Source of the DNA: an uncultured Pseudomonadales bacterium
GTDB lineage: Bacteria; Pseudomonadota; Gammaproteobacteria; Pseudomonadales; Azotimanducaceae
Reading direction: 5' to 3'
Assembly (NCBI GenBank): GCA_938017975.1
Contig: CALIKQ010000038.1
Span: forward strand, 62,001-126,000
Length of the DNA: 64,000 nucleotides
Numbering within the stretch: position 1 is the first letter of the stretch; each line of letters opens with the position of its first letter. This document shows positions 1 through 10,106 of the stretch, one piece after another. Under the pieces are notes generated by a model. That model was not told where the DNA came from. It did not search any database and worked only from the letters and a program-made list of their open reading frames with translations. Made by a program: the position numbers and the translations under genes.

Positions 1-1
1 T

Positions 2-1360
2 CGAGATGTCTTTAATCAAGTTCAGCTCGATGGCCTGGTGGGTAAGATGGGGCTCGCGCACGTTCGATACCCCACGGCCGGAAGCGCGAGCTCTGCTGAG
101 GCGCAACCCATGTATGTCAATTCGCCGTTCGGGATTTGTATGGCCCACAACGGCAATCTAATCAATGCAGGACAATTAAACGAGGACCTTTTTCGCTCGG
201 ATCGTCGTCATATTAATACCAGTAGTGATTCAGAAGTCTTACTAAATGTGTTTGCCCATGAGTTGCATGATGTTGCCGGTTTGAGACTTAAACCCGAGGA
301 CGTATTCGAAACTGTGCGGCGGGTTCATGAGCGGGCGGTAGGCGCTTATGCGGTAGTGACCTTAATCACGGGCTATGGGTTGGTTGGTTTTCGTGATCCA
401 AATGGCATAAGGCCTTTGGTGTTGGGTCAGCGGTCTTCGGCAAACGGAATCGAATACATGTTGGCATCAGAAAGTGTTGCACTGAGTGTTTTAGGCTTTG
501 AGCTGATGGATGACATCGCGCCAGGAGAAGCCATATACATTGAATCGAATGGCCGACTTCATCGTAAGCAGTGCGCGACGTCGACGCGTTGGTCTCCTTG
601 CATCTTTGAACATGTGTATTTGGCCCGACCTGATTCGATCATGGATGGGATCTCAGTCTATAAAGCTCGGCTGAAAATGGGCGAGAAGCTTGCGGATAAA
701 ATTCTCAGACTCTGGCCCGAGCATGATATTGATGTGGTCATTCCGATTCCCGACACCAGTTGCACCGCAGCGCTGCCAATGGCGCATCGACTCAATGTTA
801 AATATCGTGAGGGACTGATCAAAAACCGCTATGTGGGTAGAACGTTTATTATGCCGGGTCAAGAAGAGCGGTATAAGTCGGTACGTCGAAAGCTCAATCC
901 GGTGGAACTTGAATTTCGAGGTAAGAATGTGCTTTTGGTGGACGATTCGATCGTTCGCGGCACAACGTCCAAACAAATCGTGCAAATGGCAAGAGATGCC
1001 GGTGCGCGCCGTGTCTATCTGGCCTCTGCAGCGCCACCTGTTCGATACCCGAATGTCTACGGTATTGATATGCCTGCTGCTCAAGAATTTGCTGCACATG
1101 CGCAGACTGAGGCGGAAATAGAGGCTTATATTGGGGTTGATTGGTTGATCTATCAGGATTTAGAGGATCTCAAGGATTGTGCAGCGGGCATTAATCCGAA
1201 TATTGAGGCATTTGATTGTTCTGTATTCGATGGTGTTTACGTGACAGAGGGCGTCGATGCGCAGTACCTTGAGCAGATTGAACAACAACGAAATGACCAG
1301 GCAAAGCAGCATCGTTCAGCTGCGACTCGGGAAATTATCGAGATGCATAACCATCAATAA
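2..1360 (+). CDS. purF: Amidophosphoribosyltransferase (PurF), 5' end outside the window
   Basis: PurF catalyses the first committed step of de novo purine synthesis: transfer of glutamine-derived ammonia to PRPP to give 5-phosphoribosylamine. The reading frame is open from base 2, so the gene starts upstream. By comparison with the roughly 505-residue E. coli enzyme, about 55 N-terminal residues are missing, including the Cys nucleophile of the glutaminase. Visible landmarks are the glutaminase stretch GHVRYPTAG-like (here AHVRYPTAG), FRDPNGIRPLVLG, and the PRPP-binding loop VLLVDDSIVRGTT at about nt 928-966. The C-terminus ends EMHNHQ, resembling the usual PurF tail. The MoxR gene follows after 15 bases. 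Identification is by family knowledge and is very secure. Confidence 0.97.
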   Translation, partial: RDVFNQVQLDGLVGKMGLAHVRYPTAGSASSAEAQPMYVNSPFGICMAHNGNLINAGQLNEDLFRSDRRHINTSSDSEVLLNVFAHELHDVAGLRLKPEDVFETVRRVHERAVGAYAVVTLITGYGLVGFRDPNGIRPLVLGQRSSANGIEYMLASESVALSVLGFELMDDIAPGEAIYIESNGRLHRKQCATSTRWSPCIFEHVYLARPDSIMDGISVYKARLKMGEKLADKILRLWPEHDIDVVIPIPDTSCTAALPMAHRLNVKYREGLIKNRYVGRTFIMPGQEERYKSVRRKLNPVELEFRGKNVLLVDDSIVRGTTSKQIVQMARDAGARRVYLASAAPPVRYPNVYGIDMPAAQEFAAHAQTEAEIEAYIGVDWLIYQDLEDLKDCAAGINPNIEAFDCSVFDGVYVTEGVDAQYLEQIEQQRNDQAKQHRSAATREIIEMHNHQ

Positions 1361-1375
1361 GCCGAAGGTGGCCGC

Positions 1376-2296
1376 GTGAACAATTCGTTAACCCAAGTTG
1401 TCGATGCACTGAAAGGTGTGTTGCTGGGTAAGGAGCACGAGGTCCAATTAGCCTTAGCAACCCTGTTAGCAGGCGGACATCTACTGATCGAGGATTTGCC
1501 AGGGATGGGCAAGACAACCCTCGCTCTAGGTCTTTCTCGAGTACTAGGGTTATCGCATCGCCGGGTTCAGTTTACGGTTGACGTCTTGCCCAGTGATATC
1601 ACCGGTATGTCGATGTATCGTAAAGAGACGGAGACCTTCGAGTTTCTTCCTGGACCTATTTTCAGCCACTTGCTACTCACCGATGAAATCAATCGTGCGA
1701 TGCCTAAAACGCAAAGTGCGCTGCTTGAAGCGATGGAAGAAATGACGGTTTCCCAGGATGGTGAGACCCACGCATTGCCTCGTCCATTTTTCGTTATCGC
1801 GACTCAAAACCCCTATCATCACTCCGGCACCTATCCCTTGCCTGAGTCGCAGCTGGATCGTTTTTTAATGTCTATCGAAATGGGATATCCGGATGCGACC
1901 TCTGAGCGGCAGCTGCTGAGTGCTGGAGATCAGCGTGGTCACGCAACAGAGCTTCCAGTTTTGTGCTCCCCAGACCAGATTTTGGCCTTTCACACTGAGG
2001 TGCAGTCTTTGCACTGCTCAGATTCAGTCCTGAATTACATTATGAGACTGCTGTCCTTCTCGCGAGTTTGTGAGGGTGTTTCTGTAGGACTGTCGCCCCG
2101 GGCAGGACTGGCGCTTTTGTCAGCAAGTCGCGCTTGGGCCTTTTTGATGGGGCGAGATTTTGTGAGCCCAGAGGATGTTCAAATTGTGTTCGAGCCGGTT
2201 GCAAGGCACCGATTGAAAGCGACTCAAGCGTTCTCGGGTGGTCGGACGAACTCGATTGCACGGACGATTTTGAATACTGTCGATGTGGTGGGATAA
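1376..2296 (+). CDS. MoxR-family AAA+ ATPase
   Basis: A 306-residue cytosolic AAA+ ATPase of the MoxR/RavA type. Walker A is LPGMGKTT at residues 41-48, and the Walker B region is LLLTDEINRA; a sensor-like ATQNPYHHSGTYPLPESQLDRF stretch follows in two parts. The start is GTG, with a GAAGGTGG ribosome-binding site about 8 bases upstream. The 3' end overlaps the DUF58 gene by 14 bases, and a transglutaminase gene follows. This MoxR-DUF58-transglutaminase order is a widely conserved operon in which the ATPase is thought to act as a chaperone for the partner proteins. The specific substrate cannot be read from the sequence. Confidence 0.93.
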   Translation: MNNSLTQVVDALKGVLLGKEHEVQLALATLLAGGHLLIEDLPGMGKTTLALGLSRVLGLSHRRVQFTVDVLPSDITGMSMYRKETETFEFLPGPIFSHLLLTDEINRAMPKTQSALLEAMEEMTVSQDGETHALPRPFFVIATQNPYHHSGTYPLPESQLDRFLMSIEMGYPDATSERQLLSAGDQRGHATELPVLCSPDQILAFHTEVQSLHCSDSVLNYIMRLLSFSRVCEGVSVGLSPRAGLALLSASRAWAFLMGRDFVSPEDVQIVFEPVARHRLKATQAFSGGRTNSIARTILNTVDVVG

Positions 2297-3269
2297 CCTA
2301 GGTTGGTCAGGGCGAGGTCCCATTCGCTCGCCGGCAGCAACGCAATGGTATAACAGGCGCCTGCCCCCTGCGTCTTCGGTCCGAATGTCCCATCGTAATA
2401 TCTTTATATTGCCCACGCGGTACGGGTTCGCCTTCATTTTGGTCATGGTTCTAATCCTCGTTGCGGCGATAAACTATCAAAATGCTTTGGCTCATGCCCT
2501 TGCTTTTTTGATGCTGGGTCTATTCCTTGTGGCGATGTTGCAAACCTACAGAAATTTGTCGGGCCTTGTTTTGAAGCAAATCGCAGATGCTGAGGGTTTT
2601 GCCGGTAATCAGGTAGACGTGCCACTGCAGATTTCCGCTGATCATGGCCGAGAGCATGACGGCATATGCTTGTTTTGGCCCGATCAAGCAGATCGTGATG
2701 TCTTGCCGGGGTTCAGAGATGTCACCCGTGTTGTCCGCGCGACGGTGCCACGTCAGAGGGGGTGGTACCGTCCCGAGCGATTACGGCTTGAGACAGTTTA
2801 TCCCCTTGGCTTGTTTCGAGCCTGGTCTTGGCTGGACCTGAACTGGCGAATTTTGAGCTTTCCCAGACCGATTATGACACCTGACAGCCCCCAGTCTGTA
2901 GCGCATGTTACCAATGAGCTTGAACCCCGAGGGCGCGGGAGTGAGGATTTTGATCAGCTACGAGATTTTGTATTCGGTGATGATCAACGACGTATCCACT
3001 GGCGGGTTAGCGCAAAAGTGAATCGTTTGATCGTAAAAGAATTCACAGCCGGAGGCGCCTCGAACGAGTGGTTGCGACTGGATGATTTCAGCGGGGATTC
3101 GATTGAAACTGCGCTGGGTAAGATGGCGTATTGGGTGCAGGTCTATACCCGTGAGCAGCGGGCCTTTGGGCTTGATCTTGTGCAGCAAAGGCTTGAGATC
3201 GATGGCGGGCCGGAACACGAGCGAGCAGCGCTTAGAGCACTGGCGCTCTATGCTTCGGATCAGGGTTGA
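2283..3269 (+). CDS. DUF58 domain membrane protein
   Basis: A 328-residue protein with two adjacent hydrophobic segments near the N-terminus (FAFILVMVLILVAAIN and ALAFLMLGLFLVAML) and a cytoplasmic C-terminal DUF58 domain with the hallmark GRGSEDFDQLRDFVFGDDQR then RIHWRVSAK. A downstream ATG at 2385 exists. The upstream start at 2283 is preferred because residues 22-30 (WYNRRLPPA) match the N-terminal pattern common in pseudomonad DUF58 proteins. It overlaps the MoxR gene by 14 bases, which suggests translational coupling. The biochemical role is unknown; the family accompanies MoxR ATPases and periplasmic transglutaminases. Confidence 0.88.
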   Translation: MWWDNLGWSGRGPIRSPAATQWYNRRLPPASSVRMSHRNIFILPTRYGFAFILVMVLILVAAINYQNALAHALAFLMLGLFLVAMLQTYRNLSGLVLKQIADAEGFAGNQVDVPLQISADHGREHDGICLFWPDQADRDVLPGFRDVTRVVRATVPRQRGWYRPERLRLETVYPLGLFRAWSWLDLNWRILSFPRPIMTPDSPQSVAHVTNELEPRGRGSEDFDQLRDFVFGDDQRRIHWRVSAKVNRLIVKEFTAGGASNEWLRLDDFSGDSIETALGKMAYWVQVYTREQRAFGLDLVQQRLEIDGGPEHERAALRALALYASDQG

Positions 3270-3274
3270 TCGAT

Positions 3275-5314
3275 ATGCCCAGTCGCCTCACGTTCACTTG
3301 GATGTTAGCGGGCCAGAGCATTATGCTGCTTCCCCACTGGGAAAGATTGCCTTTTGTAATCTCGCTGTTAACGGGTATCGCCCTTTGTTATGGCCTTGGT
3401 CGTTTATTTGAACGATTAGCCGTTTGGCCAACAGTGACCAAGCTTGCGTGGGTGCTGCTTGGTTGGTCCACTTTGTGGATTGAGTATCAGAGTTTGATGG
3501 TGCTTGATTTTTGGGTTGGATTATTGCTCCTGATGTACTCTGGAAAACTTTTTGAGCTGCATCGTGCTCGAGATGTCTATCAAGTGGTCTTCCTTGGTTA
3601 CTTTGTAGGAATGACCCACTTTCTCTTCAACGAATCGATACTGCAGACGACTTTGACCCTGTTAGGGCTTCTCACGGTCTCAGCGAGCTTGGTGGCGATG
3701 CACCATACAGCTCAGCCCGGCCAGGGCTTAAAACCAATAAAAAAGGCGACATGGATGTTCGCCCAGGCGATTCCCTTGTTATTGATATTGTTTGTATTTT
3801 TTCCTCGACTGAGCCCTTTTTGGACGATCCCGTTGCAGCAGGGTCTGGGGGTTACAGGCCTGAGCACTCAGGTGACGCTTGGTGATATCAGTCAACTGGT
3901 GCGCTCGGACGCTCTGGCATTTCGGGCCTCCTTTACCCGAGATCCGCCCCGCTCTAGGGACCTGTATTGGCGAACTTTAGTGCTCTCGGAGTTTGATGGT
4001 CGAACCTGGCGAGTTGGCCCGACGACCGAAGCGGGTCTTGGTCCGTTTCCTCAAGGTGAATCGGTTGATTATTCGATGTTGGTACAGCCAACTCGGGTCG
4101 CTTATGTGCCCTCTTTGGCGAGGGTTGTGATGGTTCAAGGTGGTGGGACCAAGGTTGAACCGCCGGGTATCGTCCGCGCTGAGCGGCCGATCTTGGATCG
4201 ACAGCGTTTTGAAATGCGAAGCAGGGTCTCCGATAAATTTAACGAACCTTTAGCGCGAACTGCGTTAGAGCAGTACACGAGGCTGCCCAGTACAGGAAGC
4301 CCAAGAGCCAGAGCTTTTGCTGATGCTTTAGGGCAGTCTGGGAAAAGTCCTAAGGAAATTGTCCAATCCCTGTTGGGGTGGTTTGCCCAGGATTTCTCCT
4401 ACACATTAAACCCTGCCAGCCCATTGGGTGACCCAATTGATCATTTCTTATTTGATACACAGCGTGGGTTTTGCGAGCACTTTGCGTCGAGTTTTACGTT
4501 TATGATGCGGGCGGCAGGCGTGCCGTCTCGACTTGTTTTGGGCTATCAAGGGGGCCAATACAATGAGATTGGAAACTATATTGAGGTTCGACAGTTCGAT
4601 GCCCACGCTTGGTCAGAAGTTTGGATTGAGCAGGTTGGATGGCTCCGCATTGATCCTACGGCGGCAATTGCGCCAAGCCGAATTGAATCAGGTATTGGGT
4701 CGTTGACGTTATCTGAAATGAGCCTTTTTGATGGAGAGGCCTGGTCGTACTTTAGACTTCGGAGTTTGACTTGGTTCTATGAGGCGCAGCTTCGCTGGCA
4801 AGCGGTCAGTCATGTTTGGGATCGAGCTGTCGTGAACTACGATCAATCTGAGCAGCTTGATTTGGTCAGTGAATTTTGGCCGGAAGTCGATTTAAATGAT
4901 CTCGGACACCTCGCGCTAGGATTGTTCTTTATTGGGTTTGGGGTGGTTTCTCTTGGGCTCTTGTTGCCTGCGGCGCTTCCCAATACCGCTCAGGAAGTTC
5001 GCTGGTATCGACAGTTTCAGCACTTGGCGACCCTGCGGAGCTCAGTGGAACCGAATTTAACGTTGAGTATTGAGCACCTGCATCGAGCGTGGTCTGAAGT
5101 CGAGCCAGAGACCGCAGATCTAGCTGTCCCTTTTGTTGAACGTTTTGTTGCGCATCGGTATCAGCGCGCCAAGAATGTTTCGTCAATGTCGGTTTGGAGC
5201 GCGCTAATCTTGCTCAGGTGGAAGTTGGCATGTCTTCGCCTCAAATTATTGTGGCGGGGAAGAGCATCGGGACCAGGAGCACCAAAGCGAGGGCTTTCCC
5301 GCTTTGGTGCTTGA
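3275..5314 (+). CDS. tgpA: TgpA-type membrane transglutaminase-like protein
   Basis: A large inner-membrane protein of about 679 residues: roughly six N-terminal membrane segments, a periplasmic transglutaminase-like cysteine-protease fold, one more helix near residue 550 and a C-terminal DUF4129-like cytoplasmic tail. The catalytic triad is visible as Cys400 (GFCEHFASSF), His444 (DAHAWSEVW) and Asp460 (IDPTAA). ATG at 3275 is taken as start, six bases after the DUF58 stop; a TTG at 3266 would overlap that stop. It closes the MoxR-DUF58-TgpA operon. The Pseudomonas homologue is reported as important for viability; the substrate is not established. A perfect inverted repeat spans the last twelve codons. 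Confidence 0.9.
   Translation: MPSRLTFTWMLAGQSIMLLPHWERLPFVISLLTGIALCYGLGRLFERLAVWPTVTKLAWVLLGWSTLWIEYQSLMVLDFWVGLLLLMYSGKLFELHRARDVYQVVFLGYFVGMTHFLFNESILQTTLTLLGLLTVSASLVAMHHTAQPGQGLKPIKKATWMFAQAIPLLLILFVFFPRLSPFWTIPLQQGLGVTGLSTQVTLGDISQLVRSDALAFRASFTRDPPRSRDLYWRTLVLSEFDGRTWRVGPTTEAGLGPFPQGESVDYSMLVQPTRVAYVPSLARVVMVQGGGTKVEPPGIVRAERPILDRQRFEMRSRVSDKFNEPLARTALEQYTRLPSTGSPRARAFADALGQSGKSPKEIVQSLLGWFAQDFSYTLNPASPLGDPIDHFLFDTQRGFCEHFASSFTFMMRAAGVPSRLVLGYQGGQYNEIGNYIEVRQFDAHAWSEVWIEQVGWLRIDPTAAIAPSRIESGIGSLTLSEMSLFDGEAWSYFRLRSLTWFYEAQLRWQAVSHVWDRAVVNYDQSEQLDLVSEFWPEVDLNDLGHLALGLFFIGFGVVSLGLLLPAALPNTAQEVRWYRQFQHLATLRSSVEPNLTLSIEHLHRAWSEVEPETADLAVPFVERFVAHRYQRAKNVSSMSVWSALILLRWKLACLRLKLLWRGRASGPGAPKRGLSRFGA
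5278..5311. terminator. 12-bp inverted repeat at the tgpA 3' end
   Basis: AGCACCAAAGCG (5278-5289) and CGCTTTGGTGCT (5300-5311) are exact reverse complements, with a 10-base loop that can add two further G-C pairs. The right arm ends one base before the tgpA stop codon is complete. There is no T tract on either strand. It lies between convergent tgpA and acnB, so a bidirectional terminator or mRNA 3'-end stabiliser is the natural reading; this is inference. Confidence 0.55.
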
Positions 5315-5374
5315 TGAGGCCTCTTTCACGACTCAGAGGAGAGAAGGGTTTCTTCTTAACTTGCGCGGTTCAAA

Positions 5375-7948
5375 CTAGCCGGTCGTTACCACGTTAACGG
5401 CAGGGATCAGTGCGTTATCCGCGGATTTTTGAAAGGAATCGATTTCATTGAAGTTAAGGTATCGATATATATCCTCACTGAAGGGTTCGAGTTTATTCGC
5501 ATAACTCAGATATTCCTCCACGGTAGGAAGTTTCCCTAAAATACTAGCGACTGCAGCAAGCTCCGCAGACGCCAAAAACACGTCCGCGCCATCGCCGAGT
5601 CTATTGGGGAAGTTTCGAGTTGATGTTGAAACGGCTGTAGAGTTGGGGGCTATGCGTGCCTGATTACCCATACACAGTGAGCATCCGGGCATCTCAGTGC
5701 GGGCACCGGCTTGAGCGAATACATTATAGACGCCTTCCTCCATCAGTTGATGCTCGTCCATTTTAGTCGGTGGCGAGATCCAGAGTCTGGTAGGGATTGA
5801 ACGAGCTTGTTCGAGCATATTCGCCGCCGCTCTGAAGTGACCAATGTTGGTCATACAAGAGCCAATGAAAACTTCATCGATGGCGCGCCCAGCGACCTCT
5901 GACAGAGGCTTGATATCGTCTGGATCGTTCGGGCAGGCGAGCAAGGGCTCCTTGATTTGATCGAGATCAATTTCGATGATTTCGAAATACTCTGCATCTT
6001 CATCGGGTGACATCAGAACGGGATTTGCGAGCCACTCTTCCATTGAAGCTATTCGTCTGGCAATGGTTCTTGCGTCGCCATAGCCCTCAGCAATCATCCA
6101 CTTCAGCAGTGTCACATTGGAGGTCAGATACTCGGTGATCGGAGCCTCTCCGAGTCTGATGGTGCAGCCGCCGGCAGATCGCTCTGCAGAGGCATCGGAA
6201 ATTTCGAAGGCTTGTTCAACCTTTAAGTCTGGCAAACCTTCGATCTCTAGAATTCGGCCACTGAACACATTTTTCTTGCCTTCTTTCTCAACTGTCAAAA
6301 GGCCGCGCTGAATGGCGGCATAGGGAATGGCATTGACGAGATCACGAAGGGTGATGCCGGGCTGGATCTCTCCTTTGAAGCGAACCAAGACAGACTCTGG
6401 CATATCAAGCGGCATTACCCCGAGCGCGGCGGCAAAGGCGACAAGCCCAGAACCAGCAGGGAAACTGATACCAATCGGGAAACGCGTATGCGAGTCTCCG
6501 CCAGTTCCAACGGTGTCGGGCAGCAACATGCGATTGAGCCATGAGTGAATAATACCGTCTCCCGGACGGAGCGCGACACCGCCTCGTGTTTGAATGAAGT
6601 CGGGTAACTGGTGCTGAGTTTCAATATCCACCGGTTTTGGGTAGGCGGCGGTATGACAGAAAGACTGCATGACCAAATCCGCAGAGAAACCAAGGCAGGC
6701 AAGCTCTTTGAGTTCATCCCGGGTCATAGGCCCCGTTGTATCTTGCGAGCCAACCGTGGTCATCCTCGGCTCACAGTAGTCTCCCGGGCGGATACCGGGT
6801 AGACCGCAGGCTTTGCCCACAATTTTCTGTGCGAGGGTGAAACCTTGATCGGAGGCGGCGGCGGGTTGATCTTTGCTGAAGATATCAGAGCCCCCAAGTT
6901 TGAGCGTTGACCGCGCTCTTTCGGTTAAGCCGCGACCAATGATTAAAGGGATTCTGCCACCGGCTCTGACTTCGTCTAAAAGCACTTCGTTAGAGAGCGA
7001 AAAAGTCGTCAGAGTCGCTCCATTCTCATCAGTTATTTTTCCTTCGAAAGGGTGGATGTTAATCACTTGACCCATTGTGAGCATGCTGACATCGCACTCG
7101 ATCGGGAGCGCTCCCGCATCTTCCATGGTGTTAAAAAAGATCGGTGCGATTTTACCGCCCAACACGAATCCGCCGTCTCTCTTGTTTGGAATATGAGGGA
7201 TATCATCGCCCATATGCCAGAGCACTGAGTTGGTTGCAGATTTTCGAGAGGAGCCGGTCCCAACAACATCGCCAACGTAGACCAGCGGATGGCCCTGCTC
7301 CTTAAGGCGAGCAATGGTGCCGAGTGGATCATCCATCGTTTTGACTAACATTGATTGTGCGTGCAGTGGGATGTCAGGACGGCTCCATGCATCACCAGCC
7401 GGAGAAAGATCATCAGTGTTGGTTTCGCCATCCACTTTAAAAACAGTCACCGTGATACTCGGCGCAAGTGCTGGTTTCCGGGTGAACCAATCGGCGTCCG
7501 CCCAGGATTTTAATACACCCGCCGCATGGTCATTCGTTGCTGCTTTTTCTACAACGTCGTGGAAGGCATCAAACATTAATAGCGTGTTACTCAGCGCAAA
7601 AGCCGCTTCTTCAGCAACCGCCTCATGATCTAAGAGGTCAATGAGTGGCCCAATGTTGTAGCCGCCCAACATCGTGCCGAGAAGGGTTGTTGCTTGCTTT
7701 GGGTTGATTAAAGGAGATTGAACTTCGTTCTTTGCCAGCGCGGCCAAAAAACCAGCCTTGATGTAAGCCGCGTCATCAACGCCTGCAGGTACTCGATCGC
7801 TCAAAAGCGCGACGAGATCAATAGTATTTTCTGCGGGCGGCGCCACTAAGAGTTCGGTGAGGGCCTGTACTTGTTCGGCGTTCAATGCTTTCGGTGCAAT
7901 GCCTTCGGCGGCGCGTTGCATGACATGTTCTTGGTAGGCTTCTAGCAC
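5375..7948 (-). CDS. acnB: Bifunctional aconitate hydratase B / 2-methylisocitrate dehydratase
   Basis: AcnB isomerises citrate to isocitrate in the TCA cycle and can also dehydrate/hydrate methylcitrate-pathway intermediates. At 857 residues it is close to the 865 of E. coli AcnB and collinear with it throughout: an N-terminal HEAT-like domain ([19 protein letters not shown]), the swivel domain ([35 protein letters not shown]), and the catalytic domains. The [4Fe-4S] ligands appear as IGSCMTNIG and PGCSLCMGN. The ATG at 7948 has AAGGA about 8 bases upstream (GAAGAAGGATTGAACC). The gene stands alone and is convergent with tgpA. Free apo-AcnB binds mRNA in E. coli; this is not deducible here. 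Confidence 0.98.
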   Translation of the reverse strand: MLEAYQEHVMQRAAEGIAPKALNAEQVQALTELLVAPPAENTIDLVALLSDRVPAGVDDAAYIKAGFLAALAKNEVQSPLINPKQATTLLGTMLGGYNIGPLIDLLDHEAVAEEAAFALSNTLLMFDAFHDVVEKAATNDHAAGVLKSWADADWFTRKPALAPSITVTVFKVDGETNTDDLSPAGDAWSRPDIPLHAQSMLVKTMDDPLGTIARLKEQGHPLVYVGDVVGTGSSRKSATNSVLWHMGDDIPHIPNKRDGGFVLGGKIAPIFFNTMEDAGALPIECDVSMLTMGQVINIHPFEGKITDENGATLTTFSLSNEVLLDEVRAGGRIPLIIGRGLTERARSTLKLGGSDIFSKDQPAAASDQGFTLAQKIVGKACGLPGIRPGDYCEPRMTTVGSQDTTGPMTRDELKELACLGFSADLVMQSFCHTAAYPKPVDIETQHQLPDFIQTRGGVALRPGDGIIHSWLNRMLLPDTVGTGGDSHTRFPIGISFPAGSGLVAFAAALGVMPLDMPESVLVRFKGEIQPGITLRDLVNAIPYAAIQRGLLTVEKEGKKNVFSGRILEIEGLPDLKVEQAFEISDASAERSAGGCTIRLGEAPITEYLTSNVTLLKWMIAEGYGDARTIARRIASMEEWLANPVLMSPDEDAEYFEIIEIDLDQIKEPLLACPNDPDDIKPLSEVAGRAIDEVFIGSCMTNIGHFRAAANMLEQARSIPTRLWISPPTKMDEHQLMEEGVYNVFAQAGARTEMPGCSLCMGNQARIAPNSTAVSTSTRNFPNRLGDGADVFLASAELAAVASILGKLPTVEEYLSYANKLEPFSEDIYRYLNFNEIDSFQKSADNALIPAVNVVTTG

Positions 7949-8072
7949 GGTTCAATCCTTCTTCATGGTCCGGTGTTTTGGCCAGCAGAGGCTGGTAGAA
8001 TGAGGCGCAATGTTACACTAAAGTCCCTTTAAATTTAAGCGTCTCTGGTCTTCGGGCGCCTTGGTCATCGAC

Positions 8073-8678
8073 ATGAAGTATACGCAGTTATCGTTAGTGC
8101 CAACGCCGGACGTCTGGCTGGAGGAAGCTTCTGATCAGCTCGTTGTTTTGCTGACTGATCATGCCAACTGCGAAAAAAAAGCCGCCTCCACGGCGCTAAA
8201 CTTGATGTATCGTTACGTTGAGTATCCCGAACTTTTAGAGTCACTCTCCAAGCTTGCGCGGGAGGAACTTCGGCATTTTGAGCAGGTCCTCCGTTTGATG
8301 CGTGATCGTGGCATGGCCTATGAGCAAATAGCTTCAGCTCGTTACGCCGGAGCCTTGCGAAAACTGGTACGAACCCATGAGCCAATGCGCTTACTTGATT
8401 TGTTGGTGATGTCGGCTGTCGTTGAGGCGAGGAGTTGCGAGCGTTTTGGTCGACTTTGTGAGGTTTTAGATTGCGAATTGGCTGATTTTTACGGGTCGCT
8501 TTTGAAGTCGGAGGCTCGTCACTTTGAGAATTACTTGAAGTTTGCCGAAAAGATCGATGCGCCTGTTGGAGAAGTTGCCACGCGTCTTGAAGTCTTTTTG
8601 GAAGCGGACGCTGAGTTGATTCTAACGCCGGATGATCAGTTTCGGTTCCACAGTGGCATCCCCTCGACGGGCAACTGA
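8073..8678 (+). CDS. miaE: tRNA-(ms2io6A37) hydroxylase MiaE
   Basis: MiaE is a non-haem diiron monooxygenase that hydroxylates the isopentenyl group of ms2i6A37 in tRNAs reading UNN codons. The protein is about 201 residues from the ATG at 8073; an upstream in-frame TTG at 8061 is also possible, and neither has a strong Shine-Dalgarno sequence. Diiron ligand motifs are recognisable: CEKKAAS, the ExxH of REELRHFEQ, EARSCERF and EARHFENY. It is divergent from acnB. Family assignment is strong because of the overall four-helix layout and these four motifs. Confidence 0.92.
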   Translation: MKYTQLSLVPTPDVWLEEASDQLVVLLTDHANCEKKAASTALNLMYRYVEYPELLESLSKLAREELRHFEQVLRLMRDRGMAYEQIASARYAGALRKLVRTHEPMRLLDLLVMSAVVEARSCERFGRLCEVLDCELADFYGSLLKSEARHFENYLKFAEKIDAPVGEVATRLEVFLEADAELILTPDDQFRFHSGIPSTGN

Positions 8679-8904
8679 CTCGTAGCTCGGCGTTGAGCGG
8701 CGCATCAGGTTGGTGCTTTGCTCTCCTTGACTTTCGAGCGTGCAAAGTTTGATGGGCGCAACGGCATCCCTGATGGTCTGAGGCTACGGGTGGTTGAGAT
8801 GCGTCAAACGTGGTGGTCGATATTTGTCTGAACGGTAGAACGGCTACTTCATCCTATGAGTAGGAGGCAAGCAAAGGTCCAGCGTGTGTAAAAAGATCTG
8901 TTCT

Positions 8905-9615
8905 CTAAATCGGAAAGGAATCTAGCACCAAATCCGAGTCTTCAAGATAGATATGCCAACCGAATTCGTCCCAGTCGCCCAAGACCATTCTCCGCCCTGT
9001 CGAATTGCTCAGGACGCTCAGGTGGTCAAAAGGACGGTGGGTATGACCGTGGATCAATGTTGTTGCGGAGTTGGCGATCAGCGCCTCGATGACTGCTTCA
9101 GGAGTGACGTCCATGATTTCAAGCTCGGTTTTGCTTGTGTGGGCTTGGCTTTCTTGTCGTGCGTTACCGGCGATTTCAAGGCGCTCTGCAGTGGGTTTCA
9201 TTAACAACTGCTTCTGAAAAACGGGATCTCTTAGCATTGGTCGGACGCGCATGTAGGCTTCATCCTTCGTGCATAAACTGTCGCCATGAAGCAGCAGCAC
9301 CCGTTCATTATTAATCCGTATAACGTACGGCTCCTCAATCAGGGTGATGCCTGTCTTTCTGGCAAATTCAGCGCCAACGAGGAAATCGCGATTGCCAGCC
9401 ATGAAGTAAATGTGGGCTGGACACTCCGCCAGCGCGTTGACCACGCGTTGACTCAGCTCCGTCTCATGATCATCGCCGATCCAAACTTCGAAAAGGTCAC
9501 CCAATATATATAGTTCTTCGCCCTGCGTTCGGGTTTTTAGATACTGTAAAAATGCTGTTACGCAATTCGGGCGCGCCGCATCAAGGTGTAGATCAGAGAT
9601 AAAAAAAACACTCAT
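8905..9615 (-). CDS. lpxH: UDP-2,3-diacylglucosamine diphosphatase LpxH
   Basis: LpxH hydrolyses UDP-2,3-diacylglucosamine to lipid X and UMP in lipid A synthesis, acting as a peripheral inner-membrane enzyme. The 236-residue protein has the calcineurin-like metallophosphoesterase signature in order: DLHLDAARP, GDLFEVWIGDD, GNRDFLVG, LLHGDSLC and HGHTHRP. Length and motifs match the family (about 240 residues). In pseudomonads lpxH also lies in the neighbourhood of a tRNA cluster and the tig-clpPX-lon block, so the context supports vertical inheritance. It is transcribed away from the tRNA genes. Confidence 0.96.
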   Translation of the reverse strand: MSVFFISDLHLDAARPNCVTAFLQYLKTRTQGEELYILGDLFEVWIGDDHETELSQRVVNALAECPAHIYFMAGNRDFLVGAEFARKTGITLIEEPYVIRINNERVLLLHGDSLCTKDEAYMRVRPMLRDPVFQKQLLMKPTAERLEIAGNARQESQAHTSKTELEIMDVTPEAVIEALIANSATTLIHGHTHRPFDHLSVLSNSTGRRMVLGDWDEFGWHIYLEDSDLVLDSFPI

Positions 9616-9674
9616 TGGCGGGCCCTTCAGTTTGGCTCTATGATAACAGGCTGCGCGATAATCGTGCAGCGACG

Positions 9675-9704
9675 TTGACGCTGATCACCAAGATTCAGTA
9701 GAAT
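9675..9704 (+). promoter_or_regulatory. Sigma70-like promoter for the tRNA cluster
   Basis: TTGACG at 9675-9680 and TAGAAT at 9699-9704 are separated by 18 bases, about 83 bases before tRNA-Pro. Both hexamers match the sigma70 consensus at five of six positions. No other comparable element was noticed in the lpxH/tRNA gap. Confidence 0.55.
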
Positions 9705-9787
9705 CGCCGCCTGCAGGGTCGCATCTCGGATTAGCGGACTTTTCAACGTAGAAGAAGCCAAATTCGGAGGTATTGCCTGAGCAACGT

Positions 9788-9864
9788 CGGGGTATAGCGC
9801 AGTCTGGTAGCGCGCCTGCTTTGGGAGCAGGATGTCGGGAGTTCGAATCTCTCTACCCCGACCA
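9788..9864 (+). tRNA. tRNA-Pro (TGG)
   Basis: 77 bases including an encoded CCA. The acceptor arms CGGGGTA and TACCCCG pair perfectly. The anticodon stem-loop is CCTGC-TTTGGGA-GCAGG, giving anticodon TGG, and the T-loop GTTCGAATC is present. First gene of a Pro-Arg-His cluster. Confidence 0.97.
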
Positions 9865-9968
9865 ATTTTCAACAGCAGTTTTAATGCCGAAAGCCAACTG
9901 GGCGGTCTGGCGTTGAAGGACCTGAGGGTCGAGCTTTGAGGAGCAGAAAATCAGGGTCGGCCAAGTAT

Positions 9969-10045
9969 GCGCCCGTAGCTCAACTGGATAGAGCATCGGC
10001 CTTCTAAGCCGAGGGTTACAGGTTCGATTCCTGTCGGGCGTACCA
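9969..10045 (+). tRNA. tRNA-Arg (TCT)
   Basis: 77 bases with encoded CCA. Acceptor GCGCCCG pairs with CGGGCGT, with a G-U first pair. The anticodon arm TCGGC-CTTCTAA-GCCGA gives TCT; the T-loop is GGTTCGATTCC. It lies 104 bases after tRNA-Pro and is probably co-transcribed. Confidence 0.97.
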
Positions 10046-10106
10046 TTTGCTGCGATGTGGCCTCTGTCTCGGTAGAGAAATTTCTTCGAATGCTGTCGAA
10101 AGCAAT

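Noticed and set aside
8065-8745. 226-codon open frame on the minus strand opposite miaE
   Set aside because: It is antisense to a well-supported gene, and its residues are low in hydrophobic content with many Arg/Gln/Pro, as expected for a shadow frame.
8679-8904. Possible gene remnant between miaE and lpxH (frame ending QTWWSIFV)
   Set aside because: About 34 codons, no ATG or GTG start and no ribosome-binding site; no recognisable family.
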